Made by a program: the position numbers and the translations under genes. Shown one piece after another: positions 7,688-15,858 of a stretch of DNA of 39,922 nucleotides (the first letter of the stretch is position 1; the number at the start of each line of letters is the position of its first letter). The notes under the pieces were generated by a model, which was given only the letters and a program-made list of their open reading frames with translations, was not told where the DNA came from and searched no databases. Source of the stretch: Flaviflexus sp. (GTDB taxonomy: Bacteria > Actinomycetota > Actinomycetes > Actinomycetales > Actinomycetaceae). The stretch covers positions 1 to 39,922 of the forward strand of contig JAUNVM010000021.1 in NCBI GenBank assembly GCA_030537635.1. Reading direction: 5' to 3'.

Positions 7688-8342
7688 GGATCAGTCCGTG
7701 ATCGGCAATGCGAACCACCTCATCAGCGTGCTCGGCAAAGCTCTGGTCGTGGGTGCCGGCAATAACGGTGATTGACTCCTCGTGAGCAAGGTCCACGAGC
7801 AGCGAGGCGATCTCCCCGGTGTTGCGAGCATCCAGCGCCCCGGTCGGCTCATCGGCGAGCAGCACGGTAGCCGATCCGCTGAGCGCCCGAGCAATCGCCA
7901 CGCGCTGCTGTTCCCCGCCCGATAGTGATTCCACGGCCCGATCCTCGATCGGGATTCCCACGCGACCCAAGAGTTCTTCCGCTCGCGCGCGGTCCGCCTG
8001 CCCCACCTTTCCCCGGCTAATCTCCCCGGCGAGCAAGATGTTCTCCACGGGAGAGAGGAACGGGATCAGAAGATAGTCCTGGAAGATCCTGCCCACCAGC
8101 TGTCCTCGCAGCTCGCGGGTCGGAATGCTCGCGAGCTACCTGCCGTCGATGGACAGGGAGCCGAAGGTGGGCTCCAGCTCCTTGGTGAGCAACCGGAACA
8201 GGGTTGTCTTGCCCGAGCCCGACGGCCCCATGAGGGCGTAGAAGCGCCCGGGGGCAAAGCTCATCGTCACGTCCTTGAAGATCTTGCGCGGCCCCGCCGC
8301 CGAGGCGTATTCAAAGGACAGATCCGCCACCTCAACCGACAT
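7680..8342 (-). pseudogene. ABC transporter ATPase (LolD/MacB type) interrupted by an in-frame TAG
   Basis: The reading frame is a normal ~220-codon ATPase except for one amber codon at 8136-8138, codon 69. Upstream of it lie the start MSVEVADLSFEY and Walker A GPSGSGKTT. Downstream in the same frame lie the Q-loop (FQDYLL), signature [15 protein letters not shown], Walker B VLLADEPTGALD and a degenerate switch region (GTHDQSF). Everything else is intact, so a single CAG to TAG transition is the simplest explanation. The start has GAGGAGCG about 6 nt upstream. Neither half alone can hydrolyse ATP, since Walker A is separated from Walker B. Restart at GTG near 8096 would give only the second half. 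A sequencing error or natural suppression cannot be excluded. Confidence 0.85.
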
Positions 8343-8481
8343 TCCACGCTCCTCTCGCTCGGCCCGGCGCGGCGCAATCGGCGCGCTCAGCAGAAGGATC
8401 GGTACACCGGCAGGACCCGAGCAACGGCCACGCGATCTCCCGAGGGTTCACCCTTGTTTGCGCAATTTTGACCGTCATCAT
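8332..8481 (-). CDS. Possible 49-aa leader reading frame ahead of the ABC ATPase
   Basis: The frame starts ATGATG directly behind a GGGAGGA ribosome binding site (MMTVKIAQTRVNPRE) and ends at a TGA lying 6 nt inside the ATPase gene. The ATPase ribosome binding site lies within its last codons. The arrangement would couple the two. The sequence after residue 25 is Ala/Arg/Cys-rich and looks unconstrained, so it may be only a leader or chance. Confidence 0.25.
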   Translation of the reverse strand: MMTVKIAQTRVNPREIAWPLLGSCRCTDPSAERADCAAPGRARGAWNVG

Positions 8482-8707
8482 TCCTCCCACTCCTCCACTT
8501 CCGCCCCGCCTGAGCTCTTTGCGGATGTCGCCAGATTAATGCATGTAGCTCCCCCTCTTGGGCGCCTTTATGACATACCTCACGTACGAGGGTTTTCCGG
8601 ACGGCACGATGATGTCGACGCGCCCGGGAGGGTGTCGTTACCAGTGCGAACGGGACGGCGCGGCCTCTCAGAGGCGGGCGGCAGGTTGCCTCGATTCGCG
8701 GGGGAGC
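8482..8707. other. Intergenic region between hydrolase stop and the ABC operon
   Basis: The hydrolase stop and the ATPase start are 365 bp apart. Apart from the possible 49-aa leader I see no gene and no strong hairpin. The promoter of the ABC operon should lie here on the minus strand, but no hexamer pair stands out. Confidence 0.35.
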
Positions 8708-9502
8708 TTACGCGCTTCTGCCCCGGAGGCAGAAGCTCTCGACTGCCCGGTAGAAGGCTTCTCCGTTGTCGCGGCGGACGCAGTGCCCAGCATTTTCAAT
8801 GACCTGCGCGGTCACGAGTTCATTGCCGGCCGCCTCGCAGGCCTCGATGGCCCGATGGCCGTGAATAGCATCTGGCCGATCGCCGGTGAGGAGGAGGGTG
8901 GGCACGATGAGGGTGGAAAGATAGTCGGCCAGGTCGGTGACGACCCCAACCTCCCCGGCGGCAAGGAAGTCGCGATCCACCTGGATTTTCGCCTGCGCCC
9001 AGGGACCCACCTCGGACACCGGCCAGGTTGGATAATCGCGGCGGTTTTCCGCGATGAAGTGGGCCGGGTCTGCGGCAACCGCGTCAACATGGCGCAGTGA
9101 ATCGGGAATTCCCGCCCGGTAACTATCGAGGCGCTCCCGGGTGAGCAGGGAGGGATCTTCGAGGATGACGGCCCGCAGGATTTCCGGGTGCATGCGCGAC
9201 ACCTCGGCGGCAATCGCGCCACCCATGGAATGGCCGAGCAGGGTGATGGGGCCGGCCTCCTTGGCCAGGGCCACGAGGTTCTTGGCCACCTTGTCGATGA
9301 TGTATCGCATGGGTTCTTCGCGCTGCCCCACGCGCGGGGACAGGCCGTGGCCGGGCGAGTCGAACAGGACTACGCGGTGGCTGCGATTCCACCGCTCGGC
9401 AATATGGCACAGCGAAGCCGCGTTATCAGTCACGCCGTGCAGGGCGGCGATCACCGGGGCCTTGTCCGGTCCGGACACGAGACGAGCAAGTGGCTTCTTC
9501 AC
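8708..9502 (-). CDS. Alpha/beta-fold hydrolase
   Basis: A 264-aa cytosolic hydrolase. The oxyanion-hole region LHGVTDN is at residues 21-27, a strand/loop FDSPGHGLSP at 47-56, and the nucleophile elbow GHSMGG places Ser at 92. A late strand LLLTGDRPD supplies the acid (Asp208 or Asp211), and NAGHCVRR supplies His240. The order and spacing fit esterases/peptidases of the Abhydrolase_1/6 group; the substrate cannot be inferred. The GTG at 9502 is preferred to upstream ATGs because AGGAGGAA sits two bases before it and the protein then begins at the usual basic MKKPLARLVSG. It is monocistronic, between the two ABC clusters. Confidence 0.85.
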   Translation of the reverse strand: MKKPLARLVSGPDKAPVIAALHGVTDNAASLCHIAERWNRSHRVVLFDSPGHGLSPRVGQREEPMRYIIDKVAKNLVALAKEAGPITLLGHSMGGAIAAEVSRMHPEILRAVILEDPSLLTRERLDSYRAGIPDSLRHVDAVAADPAHFIAENRRDYPTWPVSEVGPWAQAKIQVDRDFLAAGEVGVVTDLADYLSTLIVPTLLLTGDRPDAIHGHRAIEACEAAGNELVTAQVIENAGHCVRRDNGEAFYRAVESFCLRGRSA

Positions 9503-9554
9503 GCTTCCTCCTCGCCCCATCCTATCCACAGCCCCGAGGAGCTGCGGACTCACG

Positions 9555-9586
9555 GAGTGATGGGGTGATGGAGTGATGGAGCTATG
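9555..9586. repeat. Short tandem repeat, four 8-bp units
   Basis: Units gagtgatg, gggtgatg, gagtgatg and gagctatg follow one another without gaps, just upstream of the hydrolase gene. With 8-bp units, copy-number change would shift spacing in the hydrolase leader; no protein is encoded. Confidence 0.6.
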
Positions 9587-9700
9587 CGGCCACAGAGCCG
9601 CGGCCCAAACTTCCAGAGGATCGGGCTGCAGAGAAGCTGCTGCGGGCTCGGGAACAGCGATTGTGGGAATCGTGGGTTTGGTCGGCGGGCTTGCCTGGGC

Positions 9701-11035
9701 CTAGAAGCGGATGGCGTCGATGGGTTTGATGCGCACGGCGATGCTCGCGGGGATGATGCCGCACAGGGCGCCGACGGCGGCGGAGATGATGAGGCCGATG
9801 AAGGCTGCGGTCATGGGATAGGCGCCGCCACCCGGGGGCACGAGGATGTCGATCTTCTCCAAGGGTGCAAGCCTAATGGTGAGGATGGAGAGCATGACGC
9901 CGATGAGCCCGGCAAAGCTCGTTGCCACGACGGATTCGAGGAACACGGAGAAGAAGATGCGCCGGCCGGAGGCTCCCATGGCGCGGCGAATGCCGATCTC
10001 TCTCACCCGGTGGTTGACGGTGACGATGGAGACGGTGAGCAGGCCGAGGGCGCCGAGGAGGATGACGATGCCGCCGATGACGGAGATGATGATCTGCACG
10101 GTGCGCATGCCATCTTCGCGCGACTGATTGCGCTCGGGATCGAAGTTGCCCTCCACCTGATAGTCGTTCCCCAGCTGGGCCTTGAGCGTTCCGACCATGA
10201 CCGCCTGGGCGTTTTCCTGTTGGCCGGAAGGGGCCACGATGGAGAAGCCGTAGGACTCACTATCTGCGGCGAGCTTGGGCGGCAAAGCCCCCGTGAAGGT
10301 GTCGTAGTGGATGAACATCTGCGGACCAGTGGAGTACAGCTCGTTTTGCACGACGCCCACCACGGTGAAGGCAACCTTTTGGTGGTCGAGGAGCCGGACG
10401 CGGGGGCGGCCGGCAAGATCGGGGCTGCCCATGGCCTTCCACATCCACTCATTGACCACGGCGGGATTCATCTGCAACTGACCATCGCGCTGCGTGAGGC
10501 CCCGGCCGCGAACAATGGGGCGATAGTAGATATCGAAGTAGTCGGGGTCGATGCCGCGGATTTCCGGCAGCGGACCATTATCGCAGCCATACATGGGGTC
10601 GCATGCGTCGGCGCCGTCATAACCGGGGGCCTGGACGCTCGCGACGATCAGGCGGTCGCGGGTCCAGATCGTTGCCCCGGTCCGGCTCACCGTCTGCATC
10701 ACAGCATCCCCAAAGGGGTCGACCGGCCGACCATTCTCATCCAGGGAAATCGGCGCGGTGTCTTCTTCCTCGTCTTCAAAGGATGGCTCGAAGAAGTAGG
10801 GATCCATATAGGGCGGCTGGGAGTCGGGATAAGCACTGACAGACACGGTGCCGGTGCGGCCCTGCCACTGCGCCTCACCCATCTCATTTGAGGCGGTGAT
10901 GAGGGAGCCGAGCGCGAGGGTGGTGGCCATGGCCCACACGGCTGCGCCGACGCCGATGAGGGAGAGAATGATGCGCAGCCGGTTGATCTTGATTTCTTCC
11001 CAGGCTTCGATGACGGCGGAGAGAATCTGGGTCAT
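9701..11035 (-). CDS. MacB-like ABC transporter permease
   Basis: A 444-aa permease with four transmembrane helices: one at about residues 22-45 (IILSLIGVGAAVWAMATTLA) and three near 318-345, 365-390 and 405-432. A ~270-residue extracytoplasmic MacB_PCD-like domain (about 46-310) lies between. The FtsX loop after helix 2 contains VNHRVREIGIRRAMGA, the motif that contacts the ATPase. The external domain has an acidic EEEEDTAP insert near residue 90. It is the last gene of an operon with a fusion protein and ATPase, and its ATG overlaps the ATPase stop (ATGA). Together they form a tripartite-like MacAB exporter; in Gram-positives such systems export peptides, lipoprotein-linked or antimicrobial substrates. 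Confidence 0.9.
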   Translation of the reverse strand: MTQILSAVIEAWEEIKINRLRIILSLIGVGAAVWAMATTLALGSLITASNEMGEAQWQGRTGTVSVSAYPDSQPPYMDPYFFEPSFEDEEEDTAPISLDENGRPVDPFGDAVMQTVSRTGATIWTRDRLIVASVQAPGYDGADACDPMYGCDNGPLPEIRGIDPDYFDIYYRPIVRGRGLTQRDGQLQMNPAVVNEWMWKAMGSPDLAGRPRVRLLDHQKVAFTVVGVVQNELYSTGPQMFIHYDTFTGALPPKLAADSESYGFSIVAPSGQQENAQAVMVGTLKAQLGNDYQVEGNFDPERNQSREDGMRTVQIIISVIGGIVILLGALGLLTVSIVTVNHRVREIGIRRAMGASGRRIFFSVFLESVVATSFAGLIGVMLSILTIRLAPLEKIDILVPPGGGAYPMTAAFIGLIISAAVGALCGIIPASIAVRIKPIDAIRF

Positions 11036-11730
11036 GACAGACTCCCCGCCAGGGTGCCCGCCTCATGCAGCACCCCGCCTGCAATCTCCAGGGTGCGCTC
11101 GGCACGCGCGGCCACCTGCGGATCGTGGGAGATGACAATGAGGGCGGCCCCGGTCTCGGCCGCCACCTCCTCGAGCAGATCCATGACCATTCGTCCCGTA
11201 CCAAGATCGAGGGCCCCGGTGGGCTCATCGGCGAGGATAAATCGGGGCTTGCGCACGAGGGCGCGGGCAATGGCAACCCGCTGCTGCTCGCCGCCCGAGA
11301 GTTGATTGGGCATGGCATCGAGCCGATCTCCCAGGCCCACCCGCTCCAGCATGCTGGCCGCGAGCGCCCGGCGGCGCAGCAGGTTTCCGCTCGTGCCGTA
11401 CAGGAGCGGAACCTCAACATTCGTCACGGCATCCCGGTTGGCAAAGAGATTGAATTGCTGGAAGACGAATCCGAAGGAGCGTCCCCGTAGCGCCGCCCGC
11501 TCCCCCTCGCCGAGCTCGGAGACGTCCGTGCCGTCAAGCTCGTAGGTGCCCGAGGTGGGGAGGTCGAGCAGGCCGATGATGTTGAGGAGGGTGGATTTGC
11601 CGGTGCCGGACTGTCCGACGATGGAGATGTGTTCGCCGCCCTCGAGGGTGAGATCGACGCCCTTGAGGATCTCCAGATCCGCACCGTTGGGCAGCTGCAC
11701 CGTCCGGGTGACCGAGGTGAGCTGCAGCAT
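11032..11730 (-). CDS. ABC transporter ATPase, MacB/LolD family
   Basis: A 232-aa nucleotide-binding protein driving the adjacent permease. Walker A GQSGTGKST is at residues 39-47, the Q-loop FVFQQFNLF near 88-96, signature [15 protein letters not shown] at 144-158, Walker B FILADEPTGALD at 164-175 and the switch His in VISHDP at 202. All catalytic residues are present, unlike the interrupted paralogue at 7680-8342. The ATG shares one base with the stop of the upstream fusion-protein gene (TGATG), so the start is firm and translation is coupled. Confidence 0.95.
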   Translation of the reverse strand: MLQLTSVTRTVQLPNGADLEILKGVDLTLEGGEHISIVGQSGTGKSTLLNIIGLLDLPTSGTYELDGTDVSELGEGERAALRGRSFGFVFQQFNLFANRDAVTNVEVPLLYGTSGNLLRRRALAASMLERVGLGDRLDAMPNQLSGGEQQRVAIARALVRKPRFILADEPTGALDLGTGRMVMDLLEEVAAETGAALIVISHDPQVAARAERTLEIAGGVLHEAGTLAGSLS

Positions 11731-12704
11731 CAGTACATCATCTCCTCGCCAAACTTCTCCTCCTCGTACCGGTTCATCGGGGTCGGCACGAATTCGAGGA
11801 TTTCCTGGCCCTCCCCCAGCCCCTCGGTGATCTCGATGTATTCCCCGTTGCTCAGTCCGAGGCCCACCTTGACTTCGGTCGGCTTGGCCAGGGGATCATC
11901 CGTCGGAAGGTAGACCAGTCCGCTGCCGTAGCGGCCCTCAACGGCGGTGGCGGGAACGACGAGTACATCCTTGGCGGAGCCACCCTCGATCTCCAAGGTT
12001 CCCTTCACCCCGTCGAAGACCGTTTGGTCGAGCGGGATTTCGCAGCGCACCTGCGGGCCGGACGAGCCGCCGGGATCCTCGCCAGACGAGGAGGAGGATT
12101 CGGCAACCACCTGGAGATTGTGGCAGGGGAAGGGAGCCGGCCCGTCTTTGATAGCGATGGTGCCCTGCTGGGGCAGGCCGGACAGGGAGTAGAGCTGATC
12201 GGGGGTGACGGCAACCTGGGCGTGGAAGGTGGCGGGAACAATGGTGCCCACCGGATCGCCGATGCTCACCTGCTGGCCCACGAGGGCCTCAAGTTTGAGG
12301 GTTCCCGCAGCATCGGTGATGACATCGAAGAAGAGGTCTCGCTCGGTGGGCGGCTCCTCGGGATTGGCCGATTCCACGGTCTGCCGGTACTTCACCTGCA
12401 AGATCTTCTCTCCGGCGCTCACCTCCGCGCCGTCCACGACGTAGAGCCACACGATCTCGCCCTCGTGGGTGGCCTTGACGGGCACCGACTCATCGCGCAC
12501 CACCGCCGCATCCAGCCGGATCTCGTTATCAATGTCGCCGCGCTCGACCGCGACCGAGGGAAGATCGAAATTGCCCTGTGGATTGAGTTCGGCAGTAGTG
12601 TCGCCACCGGGGAAAAACGCGAACTTCACAAGTGCCACGGCAATGGCAATCCACACGATGAGCTTGATGGTGTCAAAGACAATCCGCCAACGCGATCTTT
12701 TCAT
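11730..12704 (-). CDS. Membrane fusion / periplasmic adaptor-like protein (MacA/HlyD type)
   Basis: A 324-aa protein with one N-terminal membrane helix (about residues 8-28, IVFDTIKLIVWIAIAVALV) and the rest outside the cell. Two lipoyl/barrel-sandwich halves are visible: VKATHEGEIVWLYVVDGAEVSAGEKIL (about 75-100) and a later segment ending LVGQQVSIGDPVGTIV. A beta-barrel and a C-terminal LVVPATAVEGRYGSGLVYL membrane-proximal segment follow. A Ser-rich linker (about 203-216) and a Cys pair (PCHN, VRCEI) suggest a disulfide. It is first in the operon and overlaps the ATPase by one base. GAGGAAGG precedes the ATG by about 7 nt, and a TATACT hexamer lies at 12732-12737 on the minus strand. Confidence 0.85.
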   Translation of the reverse strand: MKRSRWRIVFDTIKLIVWIAIAVALVKFAFFPGGDTTAELNPQGNFDLPSVAVERGDIDNEIRLDAAVVRDESVPVKATHEGEIVWLYVVDGAEVSAGEKILQVKYRQTVESANPEEPPTERDLFFDVITDAAGTLKLEALVGQQVSIGDPVGTIVPATFHAQVAVTPDQLYSLSGLPQQGTIAIKDGPAPFPCHNLQVVAESSSSSGEDPGGSSGPQVRCEIPLDQTVFDGVKGTLEIEGGSAKDVLVVPATAVEGRYGSGLVYLPTDDPLAKPTEVKVGLGLSNGEYIEITEGLGEGQEILEFVPTPMNRYEEEKFGEEMMY

Positions 12705-12872
12705 GATTCACCTTCCTCGGCCTATGCGAGAAGTATAAATGCCGCAAGGCAAGGTATACAGGGGAAATAGGACCACCGCTTCGGATAGTTCTCCCCGTCG
12801 GTGTTCGCCGTGCATCGAGGCCTCAACGCACGTACCAGCCCGAAAATCCCGGCCACGGGCTAGGCTGAAGAC

Positions 12873-13073
12873 ATGAAGTTTGGAATGAGAAAGCCCTCAA
12901 TTAAGCGATCCATCAAGGCCCGCACCACCGGCCGCGCCAAGCGCGCCATCAAGAAGAAGGTAGTTCCGGGCTATGGGAAGAAGGGCATGGGCTACCTCAA
13001 GAATCCCGAGCGCGCCGCCAAGAATGCCATCTACAAGCGCACCAGCTTCAGCGTCTGGGACCTGTTCAAGTAG
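12873..13073 (+). CDS. Small very basic protein, unknown function
   Basis: A 66-aa protein, MKFGMRKPSIKRSIKARTTG at the start and YKRTSFSVWDLFK at the end, with about 20 Lys/Arg residues and a conserved-looking GYGKKGMGYLKNPERA core. I recognise the pattern from small proteins of unknown function widespread in Gram-positive genomes, where some copies sit near prophages; no phage genes are nearby here. There is no ribosome binding site. A TAGGCT hexamer (12861-12866) lies exactly 6 nt before the ATG, suggesting a leaderless transcript. The charge suggests nucleic-acid or membrane-surface binding, which is inference. Confidence 0.75.
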   Translation: MKFGMRKPSIKRSIKARTTGRAKRAIKKKVVPGYGKKGMGYLKNPERAAKNAIYKRTSFSVWDLFK

Positions 13074-13235
13074 ATCGCCACATCGCCCACCCGGCTCTCA
13101 GCAACCGTCCTCATGTCCGGCGCCGCCGGTCACGCTGCTCGGCGCTGAGCATTGCCGGCTTGTCGGTGATCGTGGCCGGCTTGGCGCTGAGGGTGGCGGG
13201 TCTGGCGCTGAGCATGGCTGAGCGCGAGCCGAGCA

Positions 13236-13270
13236 TAAAAAAGTGGCGCCCCGTTGGGGGCACCACTTTA
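13236..13270 (-). terminator. Rho-independent terminator of rpsN-rpmF
   Basis: On the minus strand AAGTGGTGCCCC pairs with GGGGCGCCACTT (one G-U) around CAAC, followed by a run of T. It lies 17 bp beyond the rpmF stop. It also faces the 66-aa gene from the other side. Confidence 0.9.
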
Positions 13271-13286
13271 ACAATCTCGTCCCAGA

Positions 13287-13448
13287 TTAGTCGATCAGGC
13301 CCTGCTTGTAGGCCTTGGCGAGCTTACGGGGAATACGCACCTCGCGGCCGTTGGCCTTGACGGTGACCAGTTCGGTCATCTGCGCCTTCCACTGGGACCG
13401 GCGGTTACGGGTGTTGCTGCGCGACATCTTGTGCTTGGGGACTGCCAT
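13287..13448 (-). CDS. rpmF: 50S ribosomal protein L32, zinc-free form
   Basis: A 53-aa large-subunit protein beginning [20 protein letters not shown], the diagnostic L32 N-terminus. The C-terminal half ([20 protein letters not shown]) lacks the CxxC pairs of zinc-binding L32, matching the Cys-free version usual in actinobacteria, for example the mycobacterial protein. An AGGAG-like sequence is about 6 nt upstream. It follows rpsN by 44 nt on the same strand and ends at a strong terminator, so the two form a short ribosomal operon. Confidence 0.97.
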   Translation of the reverse strand: MAVPKHKMSRSNTRNRRSQWKAQMTELVTVKANGREVRIPRKLAKAYKQGLID

Positions 13449-13492
13449 AGCGCCGCTCCTTTCTGATTATGCGGACTGGCCGCAGTGACTGA

Positions 13493-13798
13493 TTACCAGG
13501 AAGACTTGGTGACGCCGGGAAGCTCGCCACGCAGCGCCATGTTGCGCATGCGCACGCGGGAGATACCAAACGCGCCGACGTAGCCGCGGGGGCGGCCGTC
13601 GATGGCGTCACGGTTACGCAGGCGCACGGGAGACGCATTGCGCGGCAGGCGGTGCAGGGCGGCCATCGCGGCCTCCCGCTCCTCGACCGGCAGGTTCTCG
13701 TCGACCGAAGCCTTCTTCAACTGTGCGCGACGCTCAGCGTAGCGCTCGACGATCTCGCGGCGCTGCTTGTCACGCGCAATCTTCGACTTCTTCGCCAT
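13493..13798 (-). CDS. rpsN: 30S ribosomal protein S14, long zinc-free form
   Basis: A 101-aa small-subunit protein of the head. It is the long S14 without a zinc ribbon: [20 protein letters not shown] at the start, the conserved [20 protein letters not shown] in the middle and the family end [18 protein letters not shown]. The CxxC pairs of short zinc S14 are absent. AAGGAAGG lies about 7 nt before the ATG. In many actinobacteria this paralogue sits outside the main ribosomal operon in a Zur-controlled group; here it is paired with rpmF. I could not find a convincing Zur palindrome upstream. A TAGGAT hexamer near 13860 on the minus strand could be its -10. Confidence 0.97.
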   Translation of the reverse strand: MAKKSKIARDKQRREIVERYAERRAQLKKASVDENLPVEEREAAMAALHRLPRNASPVRLRNRDAIDGRPRGYVGAFGISRVRMRNMALRGELPGVTKSSW

Positions 13799-13979
13799 GA
13801 ATACCTTCCTTCACTCTGGCGACACTTCACGGGGCTGACCCCGAAGGTCCGACACACCATCCTAGCGTATGCCCCCGGGGGTGCCATAGTCAGTTTCGCC
13901 ACCAAATTCGCGCACTCTGTCACATCCGCTAGCCCTGAGCGGCGGCTGAAGAACGGAGGCGCCCCACTAGAATAGCGGT

Positions 13980-14597
13980 ATGGAGCTGACGTTGCGAGCC
14001 GGCGCGAGTGCCGAGATCGAGATTCTGCGTTCCCGGTTCATTGCCCTGCTCGAGCCGGTTCAATCGGAAGGCGATGCTCGGGAGCATCTGGCGCTCGCCC
14101 GCTCCGAATACCCGGACGCCCGACATCACTGCTCGGCGTGGATTGTGGCGAGAGACGGGCAGGGCCCGCGCGAGCATTCCAATGATGATGGAGAGCCGTC
14201 GGGAACGGCCGGCCGGCCCATGCTTGACGTGCTGCGCGGTCGCGACCTCATCAACGTCTCCGCCGTGGTCGTTCGGTACTTTGGCGGCACCCTGCTCGGC
14301 ACCGGGGGCCTCGTGCGCGCCTACTCCGAGGCCGTCGAGGCAGCCCTCGGCGCGGCCAAACTCGCCGAGCGGCGCCTCGTACCCAGCTACCGGCTTGCCG
14401 TCCACCCGTCCGAGGCCGGCCGCCTCGATTCCCTGCTGCGCTCGCGCGACTGGGAGGTCGAGGCCAGCTGGGGCAATGAGGTCGAGCTCATCATCTCCGG
14501 GGAGGGCGATGGTCTGGAGGCTCTGCTCGGCGCCGAGCTCGGCCGGCCCGCCCAGCTAACCCACCTCGACCCCGTCACCCGCTATCTGCCGCGCTAG
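13980..14597 (+). CDS. YigZ/IMPACT family protein
   Basis: A 205-aa cytosolic protein of the UPF0029 family. The N-terminal IMPACT domain shows the family fingerprint: HHCSAWIV near residue 48, SNDDGEPSGTAGRPML near 67-82, and VVVRYFGGTLLGTGGLVRAY near 96-115. The C-terminal half is the ferredoxin-like domain common in bacterial YigZ. Eukaryotic IMPACT affects translation control through GCN1; the bacterial role is not established. No ribosome binding site is present. TAGAAT at 13968-13973 sits exactly 6 nt before the ATG, suggesting a leaderless transcript. It diverges from rpsN. Confidence 0.9.
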   Translation: MELTLRAGASAEIEILRSRFIALLEPVQSEGDAREHLALARSEYPDARHHCSAWIVARDGQGPREHSNDDGEPSGTAGRPMLDVLRGRDLINVSAVVVRYFGGTLLGTGGLVRAYSEAVEAALGAAKLAERRLVPSYRLAVHPSEAGRLDSLLRSRDWEVEASWGNEVELIISGEGDGLEALLGAELGRPAQLTHLDPVTRYLPR

Positions 14598-14764
14598 CGA
14601 GTCCCCCGCGCTTAGCAGCGAATGCACCCTGCACCGCAGCGAGATCGGCAGCGAGGTCCGCACCGCGATTCACAGAATTATCCGCTCGGTGAAATGACCC
14701 GAGCATCGCTTGATCTGTGAAGGATGTCGTGGCACTCTGGTGGCAATCACGAAAGGAGCGCCGC

Positions 14765-14821
14765 ATGATCACCTGCCGTTGCTCCGCCTGTGTCTGCTGT
14801 CTGGTGGGCGCTGGGCTTTAG
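14765..14821 (+). CDS. Cys-rich leader peptide of cysK (putative cysteine attenuator)
   Basis: An 18-codon frame reads MITCRCSACVCCLVGAGL and stops at TAG, 104 nt before cysK. Five of its 18 codons are Cys (positions 4, 6, 9, 11, 12). It has a strong AAAGGAG ribosome binding site 7 nt upstream. Short Cys-codon leader peptides ahead of cysteine-biosynthesis genes are known in actinobacteria as sensors of charged tRNA-Cys: ribosome stalling at the Cys codons changes folding of the downstream RNA and so expression of the gene. Placement directly ahead of cysK-cysE fits this role. The peptide itself probably has no other function. Confidence 0.8.
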   Translation: MITCRCSACVCCLVGAGL

Positions 14822-14925
14822 TGGTGCTTCGGCACGCCCCGCGCTCGCGCGGCCCTCGTGGCCATGTCCCTCCCTCTTACTTAGGCTCGGGCCCCGAACC
14901 CGGGCAGAATCGAAAGAAGACAGCA
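14822..14925 (+). promoter_or_regulatory. cysK leader RNA with hairpins
   Basis: Between the leader peptide and cysK lie a GTGC-TTCG-GCAC tetraloop hairpin (14824-14835), a GGCC-CTCGT-GGCC hairpin (14851-14863), a pyrimidine-rich stretch (14867-14880), and CGGG/CCCG (14888-14902) ending about 10 nt before the weak AAGAAG of cysK. No T-run follows, so control may act on ribosome access or Rho rather than an intrinsic terminator. Confidence 0.5.
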
Positions 14926-15858
14926 GTGATTCACTCGGATGCCACCGAACTTATCGGCTCCACTCCCCTCGTCCGCCTCAACCGCCTCGTTGATCCTCAG
15001 CGGGTGACGGTGGCGGCAAAGATCGAATTTTCCAATCCCGCCGGCTCGGTCAAGGACCGGGTCGCCCTCGCCATCATCAACGCCGCCGAAAAGGCGGGCG
15101 CCTTGAAGCCGGGCGGCACCATTGTTGAGGCCACCTCGGGCAACACCGGAATCGGCCTCGCCTTCGTGGCCGCCGTGCGCGGCTACCGGGCCGTGCTCGC
15201 CATGCCGGCCTCGATGTCCGCCGAGCGGCGGGCCCTGCTTCGCGCCTACGGTGCCGAGCTCGTCCTCACCGAGCCGGGTGAGGGCATGGCCGGGGCGGTT
15301 GCCAAGGCCAAGGAGCTGGTTGAGGCCACGCCGGGGGCGATTCTTGCCTCCCAGTTCACCAACGAGGCCAATCCCGCCATCCACGAAGCCACCACCGGGC
15401 CGGAGATCCTGGCCGAGATGACGGTGGATGCGCTGGTGGCTGGCGTGGGCACCGGCGGCACCCTCACCGGGGTGGGCCGGGCCCTGCGTGCGGCCAATCC
15501 GGAGACCCGGATTGTGGCGGTGGAGCCGGAGGCCTCCCCGCTCCTGTCCGAAGGCAAGGCCGGGCCTCATCCCATTCAGGGCATCGGCGCCAACTTCGTT
15601 CCCGACACGCTGGACACCGAGCTCATTGACGAGGTGCTCACCGTGTCCGGGGACCGCGCCATCGATATCGCCCGCCGCGCCGCCCGGGAGGAGGGCCTGC
15701 TCGTGGGCCTGTCCGGGGGCGCCGCCCTCGCCGCCACCATCGAGCTCGCCGGTCGGGAGGAGATGACGGGCAAGCAGATCGTTGTCATCATTCCCCAGTT
15801 CGGCGAGCGTGACATGTCGACCGCCCTATTTGAGGGCCTGGCCGAGGAGGCACCGTGA
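14926..15858 (+). CDS. cysK: Cysteine synthase A (O-acetylserine sulfhydrylase)
   Basis: PLP enzyme that makes L-cysteine from O-acetylserine and sulfide; 310 aa, the usual length. The start [20 protein letters not shown] is typical. Lys43 in NPAGSVKDR binds PLP, TSGNTG (about 70-75) binds the substrate carboxylate, GTGGT (175-179) holds the PLP phosphate, and LSGGA lies near residue 267. The GTG at 14926 is chosen because the protein then begins where the family does, although only a weak AAGAAG precedes it. The gene overlaps cysE by GTGA, matching the CysK-CysE complex. It is preceded by a Cys-codon leader peptide and is probably repressed when cysteine is plentiful. Confidence 0.96.
   Translation: MIHSDATELIGSTPLVRLNRLVDPQRVTVAAKIEFSNPAGSVKDRVALAIINAAEKAGALKPGGTIVEATSGNTGIGLAFVAAVRGYRAVLAMPASMSAERRALLRAYGAELVLTEPGEGMAGAVAKAKELVEATPGAILASQFTNEANPAIHEATTGPEILAEMTVDALVAGVGTGGTLTGVGRALRAANPETRIVAVEPEASPLLSEGKAGPHPIQGIGANFVPDTLDTELIDEVLTVSGDRAIDIARRAAREEGLLVGLSGGAALAATIELAGREEMTGKQIVVIIPQFGERDMSTALFEGLAEEAP

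Noticed and set aside
8136..8138. Programmed readthrough or special amino-acid insertion at the amber codon
   Set aside because: No recoding hairpin or conserved context is visible, and ABC ATPases of this family have no special residue here; mutation is simpler.
8558..9100. Plus-strand frame opposite the alpha/beta hydrolase
   Set aside because: No family and no ribosome binding site; the opposite strand has the complete catalytic triad.
13799..13925. Zur operator upstream of rpsN
   Set aside because: No AT-rich palindrome of the Zur type could be found.
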